This document shows positions 1-8,138 of a DNA stretch of 64,000 nucleotides, piece after piece (the stretch's first letter is position 1; each line of letters opens with the position of its first letter). The position numbers and the translations under genes are program-made. The stretch spans positions 2,063,501-2,127,500 of the forward strand of contig NZ_CP108568.1 in NCBI RefSeq assembly GCF_036010485.1, written 5' to 3'. The notes below the pieces were generated by a model. It ran no database searches, had not been told where the DNA came from, and was given only the letters and a program-made list of their open reading frames with translations. The DNA is from Streptomyces sp. NBC_01198 (GTDB lineage Bacteria; Actinomycetota; Actinomycetes; Streptomycetales; Streptomycetaceae).

Positions 1-354
1 ACGGGCAACGCCCTGGTCGGGCTGATGGCCGAGGCGCAGCACGACCCCGCACTGTCGCACCGCCTGCAGGCCACCGTCCTCGGCCCCCGGCGGCAGGCCC
101 TGCGGTCGCTGCTGGCCCGCGGCGTGGCGGACGGCTCGCTCTCCGACGCGGCCGCGCCGCTCGACCTCGCGGTCGACTTCGCCTTCGGCACCATGTGGTA
201 TCGGCTGATCAGCCAGCACGCCCCGGTGGACACCGGCCTGGCCGAGCAGGTCACCACGGCGCTCGCGACCCTGCTACGGCCGGGCGCCGCCACCGCGATC
301 CAGTCGGTGGCGACCGGCGGGGCGCCCCCGGCCGGCCCCCACGGCGCGGCGTGA
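1..354 (+). CDS. TetR/AcrR-family transcriptional regulator, C-terminal part (5' truncated by window edge)
   Basis: The reading frame is open from the first base of the window to a TGA at 352-354, so the start and the N-terminal helix-turn-helix lie outside. The visible ~117 residues look like the ligand-binding and dimerisation domain of TetR regulators: a helical stretch ending in an RxxLRxLLxRG motif, then AxDLAVDFxFGTMWYRLI and a final helix with EQVTTALATLLRPG. This is the familiar TetR_C arrangement in which the last helices form the dimer interface. Ligand and target genes cannot be inferred because the DNA-binding part and the upstream neighbours are missing. Family assignment is moderate; function is unknown. 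Confidence 0.7.
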   Translation, partial: TGNALVGLMAEAQHDPALSHRLQATVLGPRRQALRSLLARGVADGSLSDAAAPLDLAVDFAFGTMWYRLISQHAPVDTGLAEQVTTALATLLRPGAATAIQSVATGGAPPAGPHGAA

Positions 355-368
355 GCGCGCCGGCACGC

Positions 369-974
369 TCAGACCGTCCACGCCTGGACGACGTCGACCA
401 CGTCGCCCGCCACGTTCAGCACGTCGTCGTCCAGGCCGGCCCGGTCGGACAGCCGTGCCACCGCTCCCTCGCGGTACTTGCCGTGCTCCGTGGTGGAGTT
501 CCACGCCGAGAGCACCAGGAAGTCGCTCTCCGCACCCTCCGCGAAGACGCCACGCAGCATGCCGGGTGAGCCGGCCATCGCTGGGTTCCAGACGCGTTCC
601 TGCATCTGGACGAAGTGGTCGACGCGGTCCGGGCGCACCTTGCAGAGCGCGACCCGCAGCAGGTCCGCGTCGGAGAAGCGCGGCTCGAAGCCGACCTTCA
701 CGTCCAGCCGGCGGGTGAACGTGCGCGCTGCCAGCATCTCGAAGGTGCCGGCCTGGTTGGCCGCCAGCGCCTCGTGCGGCCCGGCCATGAAGGCGTCATA
801 GGGCGCCTGCCCGTCCCAGAAGGCGAAGAGGTGCACCACACCGGGCTGGGAGCGGCTCCAGCCGCCGCCCTGACCGCGGAAGCCCGGCTGCTCCCTGAGC
901 GCGGTCCATCTGCGCTGCCCCCGGTCGAAACCGGCCCGGTCCAGGACGCCGCAGCGTATCCACTTCACCAACAC
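369..974 (-). CDS. DUF4937-type conserved protein
   Basis: A protein of about 201 residues starting at a GTG (MLVKWIRC...) and ending VVDVVQAWTV. It has two similar halves: one with GFRGQGGGWSRSQPGVVHLFAFWDG and FMAGPHEAL, a second with VWNPAMAGSPGMLRGVF and FLVLSAWNSTTEHGKYR. These look like two tandem ferredoxin-like (dimeric alpha/beta barrel, monooxygenase-like) repeats, the pattern I associate with DUF4937 proteins of Streptomyces. The frame is open upstream to an ATG at 1124, but that start would read through the perfect palindrome at 1078-1121 that closes nrdJ, so I chose the internal GTG, which gives the usual family length. No strong ribosome-binding site precedes it. Biochemical role unknown. 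Confidence 0.7.
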   Translation of the reverse strand: MLVKWIRCGVLDRAGFDRGQRRWTALREQPGFRGQGGGWSRSQPGVVHLFAFWDGQAPYDAFMAGPHEALAANQAGTFEMLAARTFTRRLDVKVGFEPRFSDADLLRVALCKVRPDRVDHFVQMQERVWNPAMAGSPGMLRGVFAEGAESDFLVLSAWNSTTEHGKYREGAVARLSDRAGLDDDVLNVAGDVVDVVQAWTV

Positions 975-1077
975 CGCGCCATCGTAGTGGTGCGGAGGCC
1001 ACGGATCGTCCCTGTCCGCCACTCCGGTCCGCGGCGCCCCGCGGCGCCGGGGCAGTCGCGGGGGACGTGCCGCGCGC

Positions 1078-1121
1078 ACAGCGGTGGGGAGCGGGCCCGC
1101 GGGCCCGCTCCCCACCGCTGT
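1078..1121. terminator. 44-bp perfect palindrome downstream of nrdJ
   Basis: Two 22-nt arms match as perfect inverted complements with no spacer, centred between 1099 and 1100, and rich in G and C. It lies 31 nt past the nrdJ stop. It lacks a U-tract on either side, as is common for actinobacterial terminators. Termination of nrdJ transcription is inferred from position. Confidence 0.8.
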
Positions 1122-1152
1122 CACCTGCCGGTCAGCCGGCCGTGCGCTCCGG

Positions 1153-4035
1153 TCAGCTGCACCCGCTGGTCGAGCCGCAGCCCTCGCAGAGGTAGCAGCT
1201 GCCGGCGCGGCGCATCTTGGTGCCGCAGGAGAAGCACAGCGGAGCGTCGGCGTTGAGGCCGAGCTGGATCTCCAGCAGCTCGGTGGAGTTGTGCGCCTCC
1301 TTGGGCGCCGGGGTCTCCGCCGCCGGGGGCTTGGCGACGGCCAGCGGCGCGCGGGGCTCGACCTGCCGCGGTGCGGACTGGGCCAGGCCCTCGACGTCGA
1401 CGTCGTCCTCGCCCGCCTCGTACGAGCCGGTGTCCAGGTGCCGCTGCCGCTCGTCCGCGGAGTGGATGCCGAGCGCCGAGCGGGTCTCGAAGGGGAGGAA
1501 GTCCAGCGCCAGGCGGCGGAAGATGTAGTCGACGATCGACTGCGCCATCCTCACGTCCGGGTCGTCGGTGAGTCCGGCCGGCTCGAAGCGCATGTTCGTG
1601 AACTTCGAGACGTAGGTCTCCAGCGGGACGCCGTACTGCATGCCAACGGACACCGCGATGGAGAACGCGTCCATCATGCCCGCGAGGGTGGAGCCCTGCT
1701 TGGACATCTTCAGGAAGACCTCGCCCAGACCGTCGTCCGGATACGAATTCGCCGTCATGTAGCCCTCGGCGCCGCCCACGGTGAAGGACGTGGTGATGCC
1801 GGGACGGCCCTTGGGGAGGCGCTTGCGCACCGGGCGGTACTCGACGACCTTCTCGACCTGCGCGGCTGCCTGTGCCGTCTTCTCGGCCTTCGTGTCGTCC
1901 TTCTTCTTGGCCGAGAGCGGCTGGCCGACCTTGCAGTTGTCGCGGTAGATCGCCAGTGCCTTCAGGCCGAGCTTCCAGCCCTCGTAGTAGACCTCCTCGA
2001 CCTCCTCCACGGTGGCCGTCTCCGGCAGGTTCACCGTCTTGGAGATGGCGCCGGACAGGAAGGGCTGGGCGGCAGCCATCATGCGCACGTGGCCCATGGC
2101 CGAGATCGCCCGTTCGCCCATGGCGCAGTCGAAGACCTCGTAGTGCTCCTGCTTGAGCCCGGGCGCGTCGATCACGTTGCCGTGCTCGGCGATGTGGGCG
2201 ACGATCGCCTCGATCTGCTCGGGCTGGTAGCCGAGCCTGCGCAGCGCGGTGGGGACCGTGTTGTTCACGATCTGCATCGAGCCGCCGCCGACGAGCTTCT
2301 TGAACTTCACCAGGGCCAGGTCCGGTTCGACACCCGTGGTGTCGCAGTCCATCATCAGGCCGATCGTGCCGGTGGGCGCCAGCACCGACGCCTGCGCGTT
2401 GCGGAAGCCGTTCTTCTCGCCGAGCCGGATGACGTCCTGCCAGGCCTCGGTGGCCGCGGCCCATACCGGGCTGTCCAGGTCGTCGACCCTGCGGGCGGCG
2501 CCGTTGGCGTCGGAGTGCTGCTTCATGACGCGCTTGTGGGCGTCGGCGTTGCGGGCGTAGCCGTCGTAGGCGCCGACGACCGCGGCCAGTTCCGCGGAGC
2601 GCTTGTAGGACGTTCCGGTCATCAGCGAGGTGATGGCCCCGGCGAGTCCGCGGCCGCCGTCGGAGTCGTAGGCGTGGCCGGTCGCCATCAGCAGGGCGCC
2701 CAGGTTGGCGTAACCGATGCCCAGCTGGCGGAAGGCGCGGGTGGTCTCGCCGATCTTCTCGGTCGGGAAGTCGGCGAAGGAGATCGAGATGTCCATCGCG
2801 GTGATGACCAGCTCGACGACCTTGGCGAAGCGCTCCGCGTCGAAGGACTGGCGGCCCTCGCCGTCGTCGCGCAGGAACTTCAGCAGGTTCAGCGAGGCCA
2901 GGTTGCAGCTGGAGTTGTCCAGGTGCATGTACTCGCTGCACGGGTTCGACGCGGTGATCCGGCCGGTCTCCGGCGACGTGTGCCAGTGGTTGATCGTGTC
3001 GTCGTACTGGATGCCCGGGTCGGCGCAGGCCCAGGCCGCCTCGGCCAGCTTGCGGAAGAGCGACCGCGCGTCGACCTCCTCGATGACCTCACCGGTCATC
3101 CTGGCGCGCAGGCCGTAGGGGGCGGCGGACTCGTACGCCTTCATGAACTCGTCGTTGACACGCACCGAGTTGTTGGCGTTCTGGTACTGGACGGACGTGA
3201 TGTCGTCGCCGCCCAGGTCCATGTCGAAGCCCGCGTCCCGCAGGGCGCGGATCTTCACCTCTTCCTTGACCTTCGTCTCGATGAAGGCCTCGACGTCGGG
3301 GTGGTCGACGTCCAGGACGACCATCTTGGCGGCGCGGCGGGTGGCGCCGCCCGACTTGATGGTGCCGGCGGAGGCGTCGGCGCCGCGCATGAAGGAGACC
3401 GGACCTGAGGCGTTGCCGCCGGAGGAGAGCAGCTCCTTGGACGAGCGGATACGGGACAGGTTCAGGCCGGCGCCCGAGCCGCCCTTGAAAATCATGCCCT
3501 CTTCCTTGTACCAGTCGAGGATCGACTCCATGGAGTCGTCGACGGACAGGATGAAGCACGCGGAGACCTGCTGCGGCTGGGCGGTGCCCACGTTGAACCA
3601 GACCGGCGAATTGAAGCTGAAGACCTGGTGCAGCAGCGCGTAGGTCAGCTCGTGCTCGAAGACCTCGGCCTCGTCGGGCGAACCGAAGTATCCGTGCTTC
3701 TCGCCCGCCTTCCGGTAGGTGAGAACCACCCGGTCGATCAGCTGCTTCAGGCTCTTCTCACGCTGCGGACTGCCCACCGCGCCGCGGAAGTACTTGCTGG
3801 TGACGATGTTGACCGCGTTCACCGACCAGAAGTCGGGGAACTCGACGCCACGCTGCTCGAAGTTGATCGAGCCGTCGCGCCAATTGGTCATGACGACGTC
3901 ACGGTGCTCCCAGACCACCTCGTCGTACGGGTGCACGCCGGGGGTGGTGTGGATGCGCTCGATGCGCAGGCCCTTGCTCGTCTTGGACCCCTTGGTGCGG
4001 GAACCGCGTGCCGGGCCGCTCGTCGTCTCTGTCAT
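1153..4035 (-). CDS. nrdJ: Vitamin B12-dependent (class II) ribonucleoside-diphosphate reductase
   Basis: A 960-residue adenosylcobalamin-dependent ribonucleotide reductase that makes dNTPs without oxygen or a second subunit. Visible landmarks: the SACFILSVDDSMESI segment with the first active-site cysteine at about residue 160, GGSGAGLNLSRIR, the finger-loop region NPCSEYMHLDNSSCNLASLNL with Cys and Glu, and APTGTIGLMMDCDTTGVEPD. The C-terminus has a CFSCGTKM...CYLCEGCGSTSGCS cysteine-rich tail of the type found in long actinobacterial NrdJ, probably metal-binding or redox relay. Length is typical of the family. The ATG at 4035 sits 118 nt downstream of the nrdR stop, so the two genes are probably one nrdRJ operon controlled by NrdR boxes ahead of nrdR. 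The palindrome at 1078-1121 ends the unit. Confidence 0.96.
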   Translation of the reverse strand: MTETTSGPARGSRTKGSKTSKGLRIERIHTTPGVHPYDEVVWEHRDVVMTNWRDGSINFEQRGVEFPDFWSVNAVNIVTSKYFRGAVGSPQREKSLKQLIDRVVLTYRKAGEKHGYFGSPDEAEVFEHELTYALLHQVFSFNSPVWFNVGTAQPQQVSACFILSVDDSMESILDWYKEEGMIFKGGSGAGLNLSRIRSSKELLSSGGNASGPVSFMRGADASAGTIKSGGATRRAAKMVVLDVDHPDVEAFIETKVKEEVKIRALRDAGFDMDLGGDDITSVQYQNANNSVRVNDEFMKAYESAAPYGLRARMTGEVIEEVDARSLFRKLAEAAWACADPGIQYDDTINHWHTSPETGRITASNPCSEYMHLDNSSCNLASLNLLKFLRDDGEGRQSFDAERFAKVVELVITAMDISISFADFPTEKIGETTRAFRQLGIGYANLGALLMATGHAYDSDGGRGLAGAITSLMTGTSYKRSAELAAVVGAYDGYARNADAHKRVMKQHSDANGAARRVDDLDSPVWAAATEAWQDVIRLGEKNGFRNAQASVLAPTGTIGLMMDCDTTGVEPDLALVKFKKLVGGGSMQIVNNTVPTALRRLGYQPEQIEAIVAHIAEHGNVIDAPGLKQEHYEVFDCAMGERAISAMGHVRMMAAAQPFLSGAISKTVNLPETATVEEVEEVYYEGWKLGLKALAIYRDNCKVGQPLSAKKKDDTKAEKTAQAAAQVEKVVEYRPVRKRLPKGRPGITTSFTVGGAEGYMTANSYPDDGLGEVFLKMSKQGSTLAGMMDAFSIAVSVGMQYGVPLETYVSKFTNMRFEPAGLTDDPDVRMAQSIVDYIFRRLALDFLPFETRSALGIHSADERQRHLDTGSYEAGEDDVDVEGLAQSAPRQVEPRAPLAVAKPPAAETPAPKEAHNSTELLEIQLGLNADAPLCFSCGTKMRRAGSCYLCEGCGSTSGCS

Positions 4036-4153
4036 TCCGCCTCCCTATACGGGCGAAAACGCCCTGATGTGCGCGGTTCTTCCCGCAGCACGGTGATGTC
4101 AATGGCCTCGGCGCGCGGCGCGCTCCGGCGGAAATCTGAGTCCTGCGCGCCGC

Positions 4154-4666
4154 TCAGTCGGCGGCGGATGCGGGGGCGGGGACACCGAGGTCCTCGTCGA
4201 GCCCGCCAGGAGTGGTGGGTGGCAGCTGCTCGCGCAGCTCCGTGATGGCCCGCTCGAAGTCCTCGAGCGAGTCGAATGCCCGGTAGACCGAGGCGAACCG
4301 CAGATACGCGACGAGGTCGAGGTCCTGGAGCGGACCGAGTATGGCCAGCCCCACGTCGTGGGTCGACAGCTCCGCGCTGCCGGTGGCCCTGACCGCCTCC
4401 TCGACCCGCTGACCGAGCTGGGCCAGGGCGTCCTCGGTGACGGGGCGGCCCTGGCAGGCCTTGCGCACGCCGGCGATCACCTTGCTGCGGCTGAACGGTT
4501 CCGTGACGCCGCTGCGCTTGATCACCATGAGTGACGCGGTCTCCACGGTGGTGAACCGGCGACCGCAGTCGGGGCACTGGCGGCGCCGGCGGATGGAGGC
4601 GCCGTCATCGGTGGTGCGGCTGTCGACGACACGGCTGTCGGGGTGCCGGCAGAAGGGGCAGTGCAT
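4154..4666 (-). CDS. nrdR: Transcriptional repressor NrdR
   Basis: A 170-residue protein that represses ribonucleotide reductase genes in response to ATP/dATP. The N-terminus [17 protein letters not shown] followed by [17 protein letters not shown] is the four-cysteine zinc ribbon that binds NrdR boxes, and the middle holds the ATP-cone (MVIKRSG...[15 protein letters not shown]). The start is the ATG at 4666, preceded by GGGAGTAGGAACG, because translation further upstream would add residues before the invariant MHCPFC. The C-terminal tail after the ATP-cone is Pro/Ala/Asp rich. It is first in the nrdR-nrdJ unit and divergent from lexA, with two candidate NrdR boxes about 135 nt upstream that suggest autoregulation. 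Confidence 0.96.
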   Translation of the reverse strand: MHCPFCRHPDSRVVDSRTTDDGASIRRRRQCPDCGRRFTTVETASLMVIKRSGVTEPFSRSKVIAGVRKACQGRPVTEDALAQLGQRVEEAVRATGSAELSTHDVGLAILGPLQDLDLVAYLRFASVYRAFDSLEDFERAITELREQLPPTTPGGLDEDLGVPAPASAAD

Positions 4667-4800
4667 CGTTCCTACTCCCTCCCTCACTCCATGGTGAGCG
4701 CGCGACAAAACGACGCTTCCGCGGCGTCTGACGACCCCGTGAAGCAGTCCCAAGCATAGGTGATTGCCCTGACGTTGGACCCGCCGGGTCCCCACTCCGA

Positions 4801-4847
4801 CCACAACCCGTGGGGGCCGGGCCCTATCCAACCACTAGATGTGGTGG
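4801..4847 (-). promoter_or_regulatory. Pair of candidate NrdR boxes upstream of nrdR-nrdJ
   Basis: CCACTAGATGTGGTGG at 4832-4847 is an imperfect 16-bp dyad and CCACAACCCGTGGGGG at 4801-4816 is a weaker partner. The two start exactly 31 bp apart. NrdR is known to bind paired 16-bp boxes separated by about three helical turns ahead of ribonucleotide reductase operons, and nrdR lies immediately downstream. The assignment is by pattern and position; the second box is the less certain one. Confidence 0.6.
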
Positions 4848-5024
4848 AGTGGATTCAACCGACTCGCTGCGCGTGTCGCAAGTCGCCGGGTGTGCGCGAC
4901 CGTGTCCGCTGCGTATCCGGGACCCCTGCGGGGCGCCGGTGACACACTGGGGTGCGGCGTGGCCGGAGCGTCACACGGGGGCCCCTGCGGCCCGGTCCGG
5001 CCGGCGGCGGGCAGGATATGGGGG

Positions 5025-5105
5025 TCGAACTTCCATTCGATCAATACACCCGGTACCTTGATCACGTCAGCGGATTTATGCAAATTCACTCGAACGTGTG
5101 TTTGG
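5025..5105 (+). promoter_or_regulatory. Two LexA (SOS) boxes in the nrdR-lexA intergenic region
   Basis: TCGAACTTCCATTCGA at 5025-5040 matches 11 of the 12 defined positions of the actinobacterial SOS consensus TCGAAC-N4-GTTCGA. TCGAACGTGTGTTTGG at 5090-5105 matches 10 of 12. They lie 168 and 103 nt upstream of the chosen lexA start, the expected place for autorepression. The remainder of the 540-nt gap (4667-5207) contains the NrdR boxes and no additional gene that I can support. Confidence 0.75.
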
Positions 5106-5207
5106 CGCAACCTTTCGAAACCCACTACCGTTGTACTAACTGCCCGCGGCTGCGAAGCGGGCCTCCCGCAGTTCATGCGGTGGGAGAACATCTCGAAAGG
5201 GGCCGCC

Positions 5208-5987
5208 GTGACCACCACCGCAGAGAGCGCCACAGGGACATTGACCGCCCATGACCGCTCCCCGGATCGAATCGGCCCGTTGGACGTGATGAACGAAGAG
5301 AACAGCCCGAAGCCCGCGCGCTCACTTCCCGGACGGCCCCCGGGTATTCGCGCCGACAGCTCCGGCCTCACCGAACGCCAGCGCAGGGTCATCGAAGTCA
5401 TCAGGGATTCGGTGCAGCGCCGCGGATACCCCCCGTCCATGCGCGAAATCGGCCAGGCCGTCGGCCTGTCCAGTACGTCATCGGTGGCCCATCAGCTGAT
5501 GGCACTGGAGCGGAAGGGCTTTCTGCGCCGCGACCCGCACCGACCGCGGGCCTACGAGGTGCGTGCCTCCGACGCCGGGCACCCCCAGCCGACCGACACC
5601 TCGGGAAAGCCCTCGGCCTCCTACGTGCCACTGGTGGGGCGGATCGCGGCCGGCGGACCGATCCTCGCCGAGGAGTCGGTCGAGGACGTCTTCCCGCTGC
5701 CCCGCCAACTCGTGGGCGACGGCGAACTGTTCGTGCTCAAGGTGGTCGGTGACTCGATGATCGAGGCGGCCATCTGCGACGGCGACTGGGTCACCGTGCG
5801 ACGCCAGCCGGTCGCCGAGAACGGCGACATCGTCGCCGCCATGCTCGACGGCGAAGCCACGGTGAAGCGCTTCAAGCGGGACAACGGCCATGTGTGGCTG
5901 CTGCCGCACAACGCCGCCTACCAGCCCATCCCCGGCGACGAGGCCACCATCCTGGGCAAGGTCGTGGCGGTCCTGCGCAGGGTGTGA
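5208..5987 (+). CDS. lexA: SOS-response repressor and autoprotease LexA
   Basis: A 259-residue LexA. It has a winged helix-turn-helix DNA-binding domain ([29 protein letters not shown], about residues 54-82, followed by [18 protein letters not shown]) and an S24 peptidase domain. The self-cleavage site is Ala148-Gly149 in GRIAAGGP, with catalytic Ser183 in VVGDSM and Lys220 in ATVKRF. The GTG at 5208 is chosen for its AAAGGGG ribosome-binding site. It gives an N-terminal extension of about 50 residues relative to E. coli LexA, as is common in Streptomyces. A shorter start at the internal ATG (residue 28) lacks a clear ribosome-binding site. Two upstream LexA boxes indicate autoregulation, and RecA is encoded 25 kb away in the same window. 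Confidence 0.96.
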   Translation: MTTTAESATGTLTAHDRSPDRIGPLDVMNEENSPKPARSLPGRPPGIRADSSGLTERQRRVIEVIRDSVQRRGYPPSMREIGQAVGLSSTSSVAHQLMALERKGFLRRDPHRPRAYEVRASDAGHPQPTDTSGKPSASYVPLVGRIAAGGPILAEESVEDVFPLPRQLVGDGELFVLKVVGDSMIEAAICDGDWVTVRRQPVAENGDIVAAMLDGEATVKRFKRDNGHVWLLPHNAAYQPIPGDEATILGKVVAVLRRV

Positions 5988-6003
5988 CGCGCGGGTGTGC
6001 CGA

Positions 6004-6036
6004 GCGCCCCGGAAACCGTACGCGGTTCCGGGGCGC
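6004..6036. terminator. Bidirectional hairpin between lexA and the DinG-type gene
   Basis: GCGCCCCGGAA and TTCCGGGGCGC form a stem, extended by CCG/CGG with one bulged A around a short loop. It lies in the 87-nt gap between two convergent genes, so it probably stops transcription from both sides. Confidence 0.75.
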
Positions 6037-6074
6037 ACTCGTTGCCCGGCCCTGCCGTGTGGTCCGCCGGGCCG

Positions 6075-8045
6075 TCAGACCTTCGCCGCGGCGTCGATCG
6101 CGGCCAGCGAGCGCCGCACCTGATTGCGGTCGGTGGTGTACCAGAGGTCGGGCATGGAGGAGCGCAGGAAGCCGCCGTAGCGGGCGGTCGCCAGCCGCGG
6201 GTCGAGGACGGCCACCACACCGCGGTCGCCCGACGCCCTGATCAGCCGGCCCGCGCCCTGGGCCATCAGCAGCGCGGCATGGGTGGCGGCGACCGCCATG
6301 AAGCCGTTGCCGCCGTGCTCCTCGACCGACTTCTGCCGCGCGCTCATCAGCGGGTCGTCGGGCCGCGGGAACGGGATCCGGTCCATCACCACCAACTGGC
6401 AGTTCACCCCCGGCACATCCACGCCCTGCCACAGCGAGAGCGTGCCGAACAGGCACGTCCTGGCATCCTGCGAGAAGGTGCGGATCAGCTCGCCCAGAGT
6501 TTCCTCGCCCTGCAGCAGCACCGGGTGGTCCAGCCGGTCGCGCATCGCCTCCGCGGCGGTCTGGGCGCCGCGCATCGAGGAGAACAGCCCGAGCGTACGG
6601 CCGCCGGCCGCCTCGATCAGCTCGGCGAGTTCCTCCAGCATGTCCTCACGGCCGGCGTCCCTGCCGGGTGGCGACAGGTGCCTGGCCACGTAGAGGATGC
6701 CCTGCTTGCGGTAGTCGAAGGGCGATCCGACGTCGATGCCCTTCCACGGCGCCACGTCCTCGCCCGAGGTGCCCTCGGCAGCCAGGCCCATCGAGGCCGC
6801 CACACCGTTGAAGTCGCCGCCGAGCTTGAGGGTGGCGGAGGTGAGGACGACCGAGCGGTCGGTGAACAGCTTCTCGCGCAGCAGCCCCGACACATTGAGC
6901 GGGGCGACCCGCAGCGAGGCCCCGAAACGGTCGTGCCGCTCGCACCACACCACGTCGTACTCCGAGGCCGAGACCAGCCGTTCGCAGACCTCGTGCACGT
7001 GCTCGACGGCCGCCAGGGCCTGCTTGCGCACCGCGTCCTCGTCCTGCACCGACTTGTCGCGGGTGTCGCCGAGGGCCGTGATCACCTGGCGGCAGGCGTC
7101 CCGTAGCGCGGCGAGGACGTAGAGGAGGTCCTCAGGGACCTCCTCCAGCCGTCCCGGCAACGCCAGCTCCATCACCCGCTCGAAGCCCTCCGCGGCGCTC
7201 AGCAGGGCGTCGGCGGCCTTCTCGTTGACCAGCCGGGCGGCGCGCTTGACCGCGCGGTTCACGCTGCCCGCGCTCAGCTCGCCGGTCGCCACGCCGGTGA
7301 CCCGGGAGACCAGCTCGTGCCCCTCGTCGATGATCAGCACTTCATGGCCGGGCAGCACCGGGGTGCCCTCGATCGCGTCGATCGCGAGCAGCGCGTGGTT
7401 GGTGACCACCACGTCGGCCAGTTTGGCGCGCTCCCGCGCGGCCTCGGCGAAACACTCCGCGCCGTAGGCGCACTTGGCGGCGCCCAGGCACTCGCGCGAG
7501 CTGACCGACACCTGGCCCCAGGCGCGGTCGGACACCCCGGGGGTCAGGCCGTCGCGGTCGCCGGTCTCCGTCTCGTCGGCCCAGTCCCGCATCCGCAGCA
7601 GGTCCTGGCCGAGCTTGCTGGTCGGCGCCGCGGCCTCGAAGGGGTCGAAGAGGCCCTCTTCGTCGTCCTGCGGCGCTCCCTCGTGCAGGCGGTGCAGGCA
7701 CAGGTAGTTCGACCGGCCCTTGAGCATGGCGAACTGCGGCTCACGGCGCAGCAGCGGCTGCAGCGCGGTGACCGTCCGGGGCAGGTCGCGCTCGACGAGC
7801 TGGCGCTGGAGCGCCAGGGTGGCGGTGGCGACCACCACGCGCTCCCCGTGAGCGAGCGCGGGCACGAGGTACCCGAGCGATTTACCGGTGCCGGTGCCCG
7901 CCTGCACGAGCAGATGGGACTTGTCGTCCACGGCGGCGGCGACGGCCTCGGCCATGGTGACCTGACCGGCCCGCTCCACGCCTCCGACGGCGGTGACGGC
8001 GGCGTGCAGCAGGTCGGTGAGCGCGGGTGGGGGCGTGTCAGTCAT
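6075..8045 (-). CDS. DinG/Rad3-family ATP-dependent DNA helicase
   Basis: A 656-residue superfamily 2 XPD-like helicase. Walker A is GTGTGKS at residues 50-56, and the DEAH-like box is VLIIDEGHEL. Four cysteines (one in SNYLCLHRL and three in SSRECLGAAKCAYGAECF) match the iron-sulfur cluster ligands of DinG and Rad3 enzymes. The C-terminal helicase lobe includes FGTLSLWQGVDVPG and the motif VI-like AQGAGRLIRASGDRG. Such enzymes unwind DNA with 5'-3' polarity, including R-loops and forked substrates. It is convergent with lexA; I saw no LexA box just ahead of its ATG, so SOS control is not supported here. Family certain; whether it is a functional equivalent of E. coli DinG or YoaA is not settled by sequence. 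Confidence 0.92.
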   Translation of the reverse strand: MTDTPPPALTDLLHAAVTAVGGVERAGQVTMAEAVAAAVDDKSHLLVQAGTGTGKSLGYLVPALAHGERVVVATATLALQRQLVERDLPRTVTALQPLLRREPQFAMLKGRSNYLCLHRLHEGAPQDDEEGLFDPFEAAAPTSKLGQDLLRMRDWADETETGDRDGLTPGVSDRAWGQVSVSSRECLGAAKCAYGAECFAEAARERAKLADVVVTNHALLAIDAIEGTPVLPGHEVLIIDEGHELVSRVTGVATGELSAGSVNRAVKRAARLVNEKAADALLSAAEGFERVMELALPGRLEEVPEDLLYVLAALRDACRQVITALGDTRDKSVQDEDAVRKQALAAVEHVHEVCERLVSASEYDVVWCERHDRFGASLRVAPLNVSGLLREKLFTDRSVVLTSATLKLGGDFNGVAASMGLAAEGTSGEDVAPWKGIDVGSPFDYRKQGILYVARHLSPPGRDAGREDMLEELAELIEAAGGRTLGLFSSMRGAQTAAEAMRDRLDHPVLLQGEETLGELIRTFSQDARTCLFGTLSLWQGVDVPGVNCQLVVMDRIPFPRPDDPLMSARQKSVEEHGGNGFMAVAATHAALLMAQGAGRLIRASGDRGVVAVLDPRLATARYGGFLRSSMPDLWYTTDRNQVRRSLAAIDAAAKV

Positions 8046-8138
8046 AGGAAGGCAAGCCTACGGGCAGCCACCGACAACGCCGTCCGGCTGCGCCATTACC
8101 GGTCGGCTTCGGCCCCGGTCCGGTCATACGGCGCCAGG

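Noticed and set aside
1084..3408. A 774-codon open frame opposite nrdJ
   Set aside because: It overlaps the nrdJ coding sequence, which has all class II reductase motifs. The antisense product is low-complexity Arg/Leu/Val/Gly.
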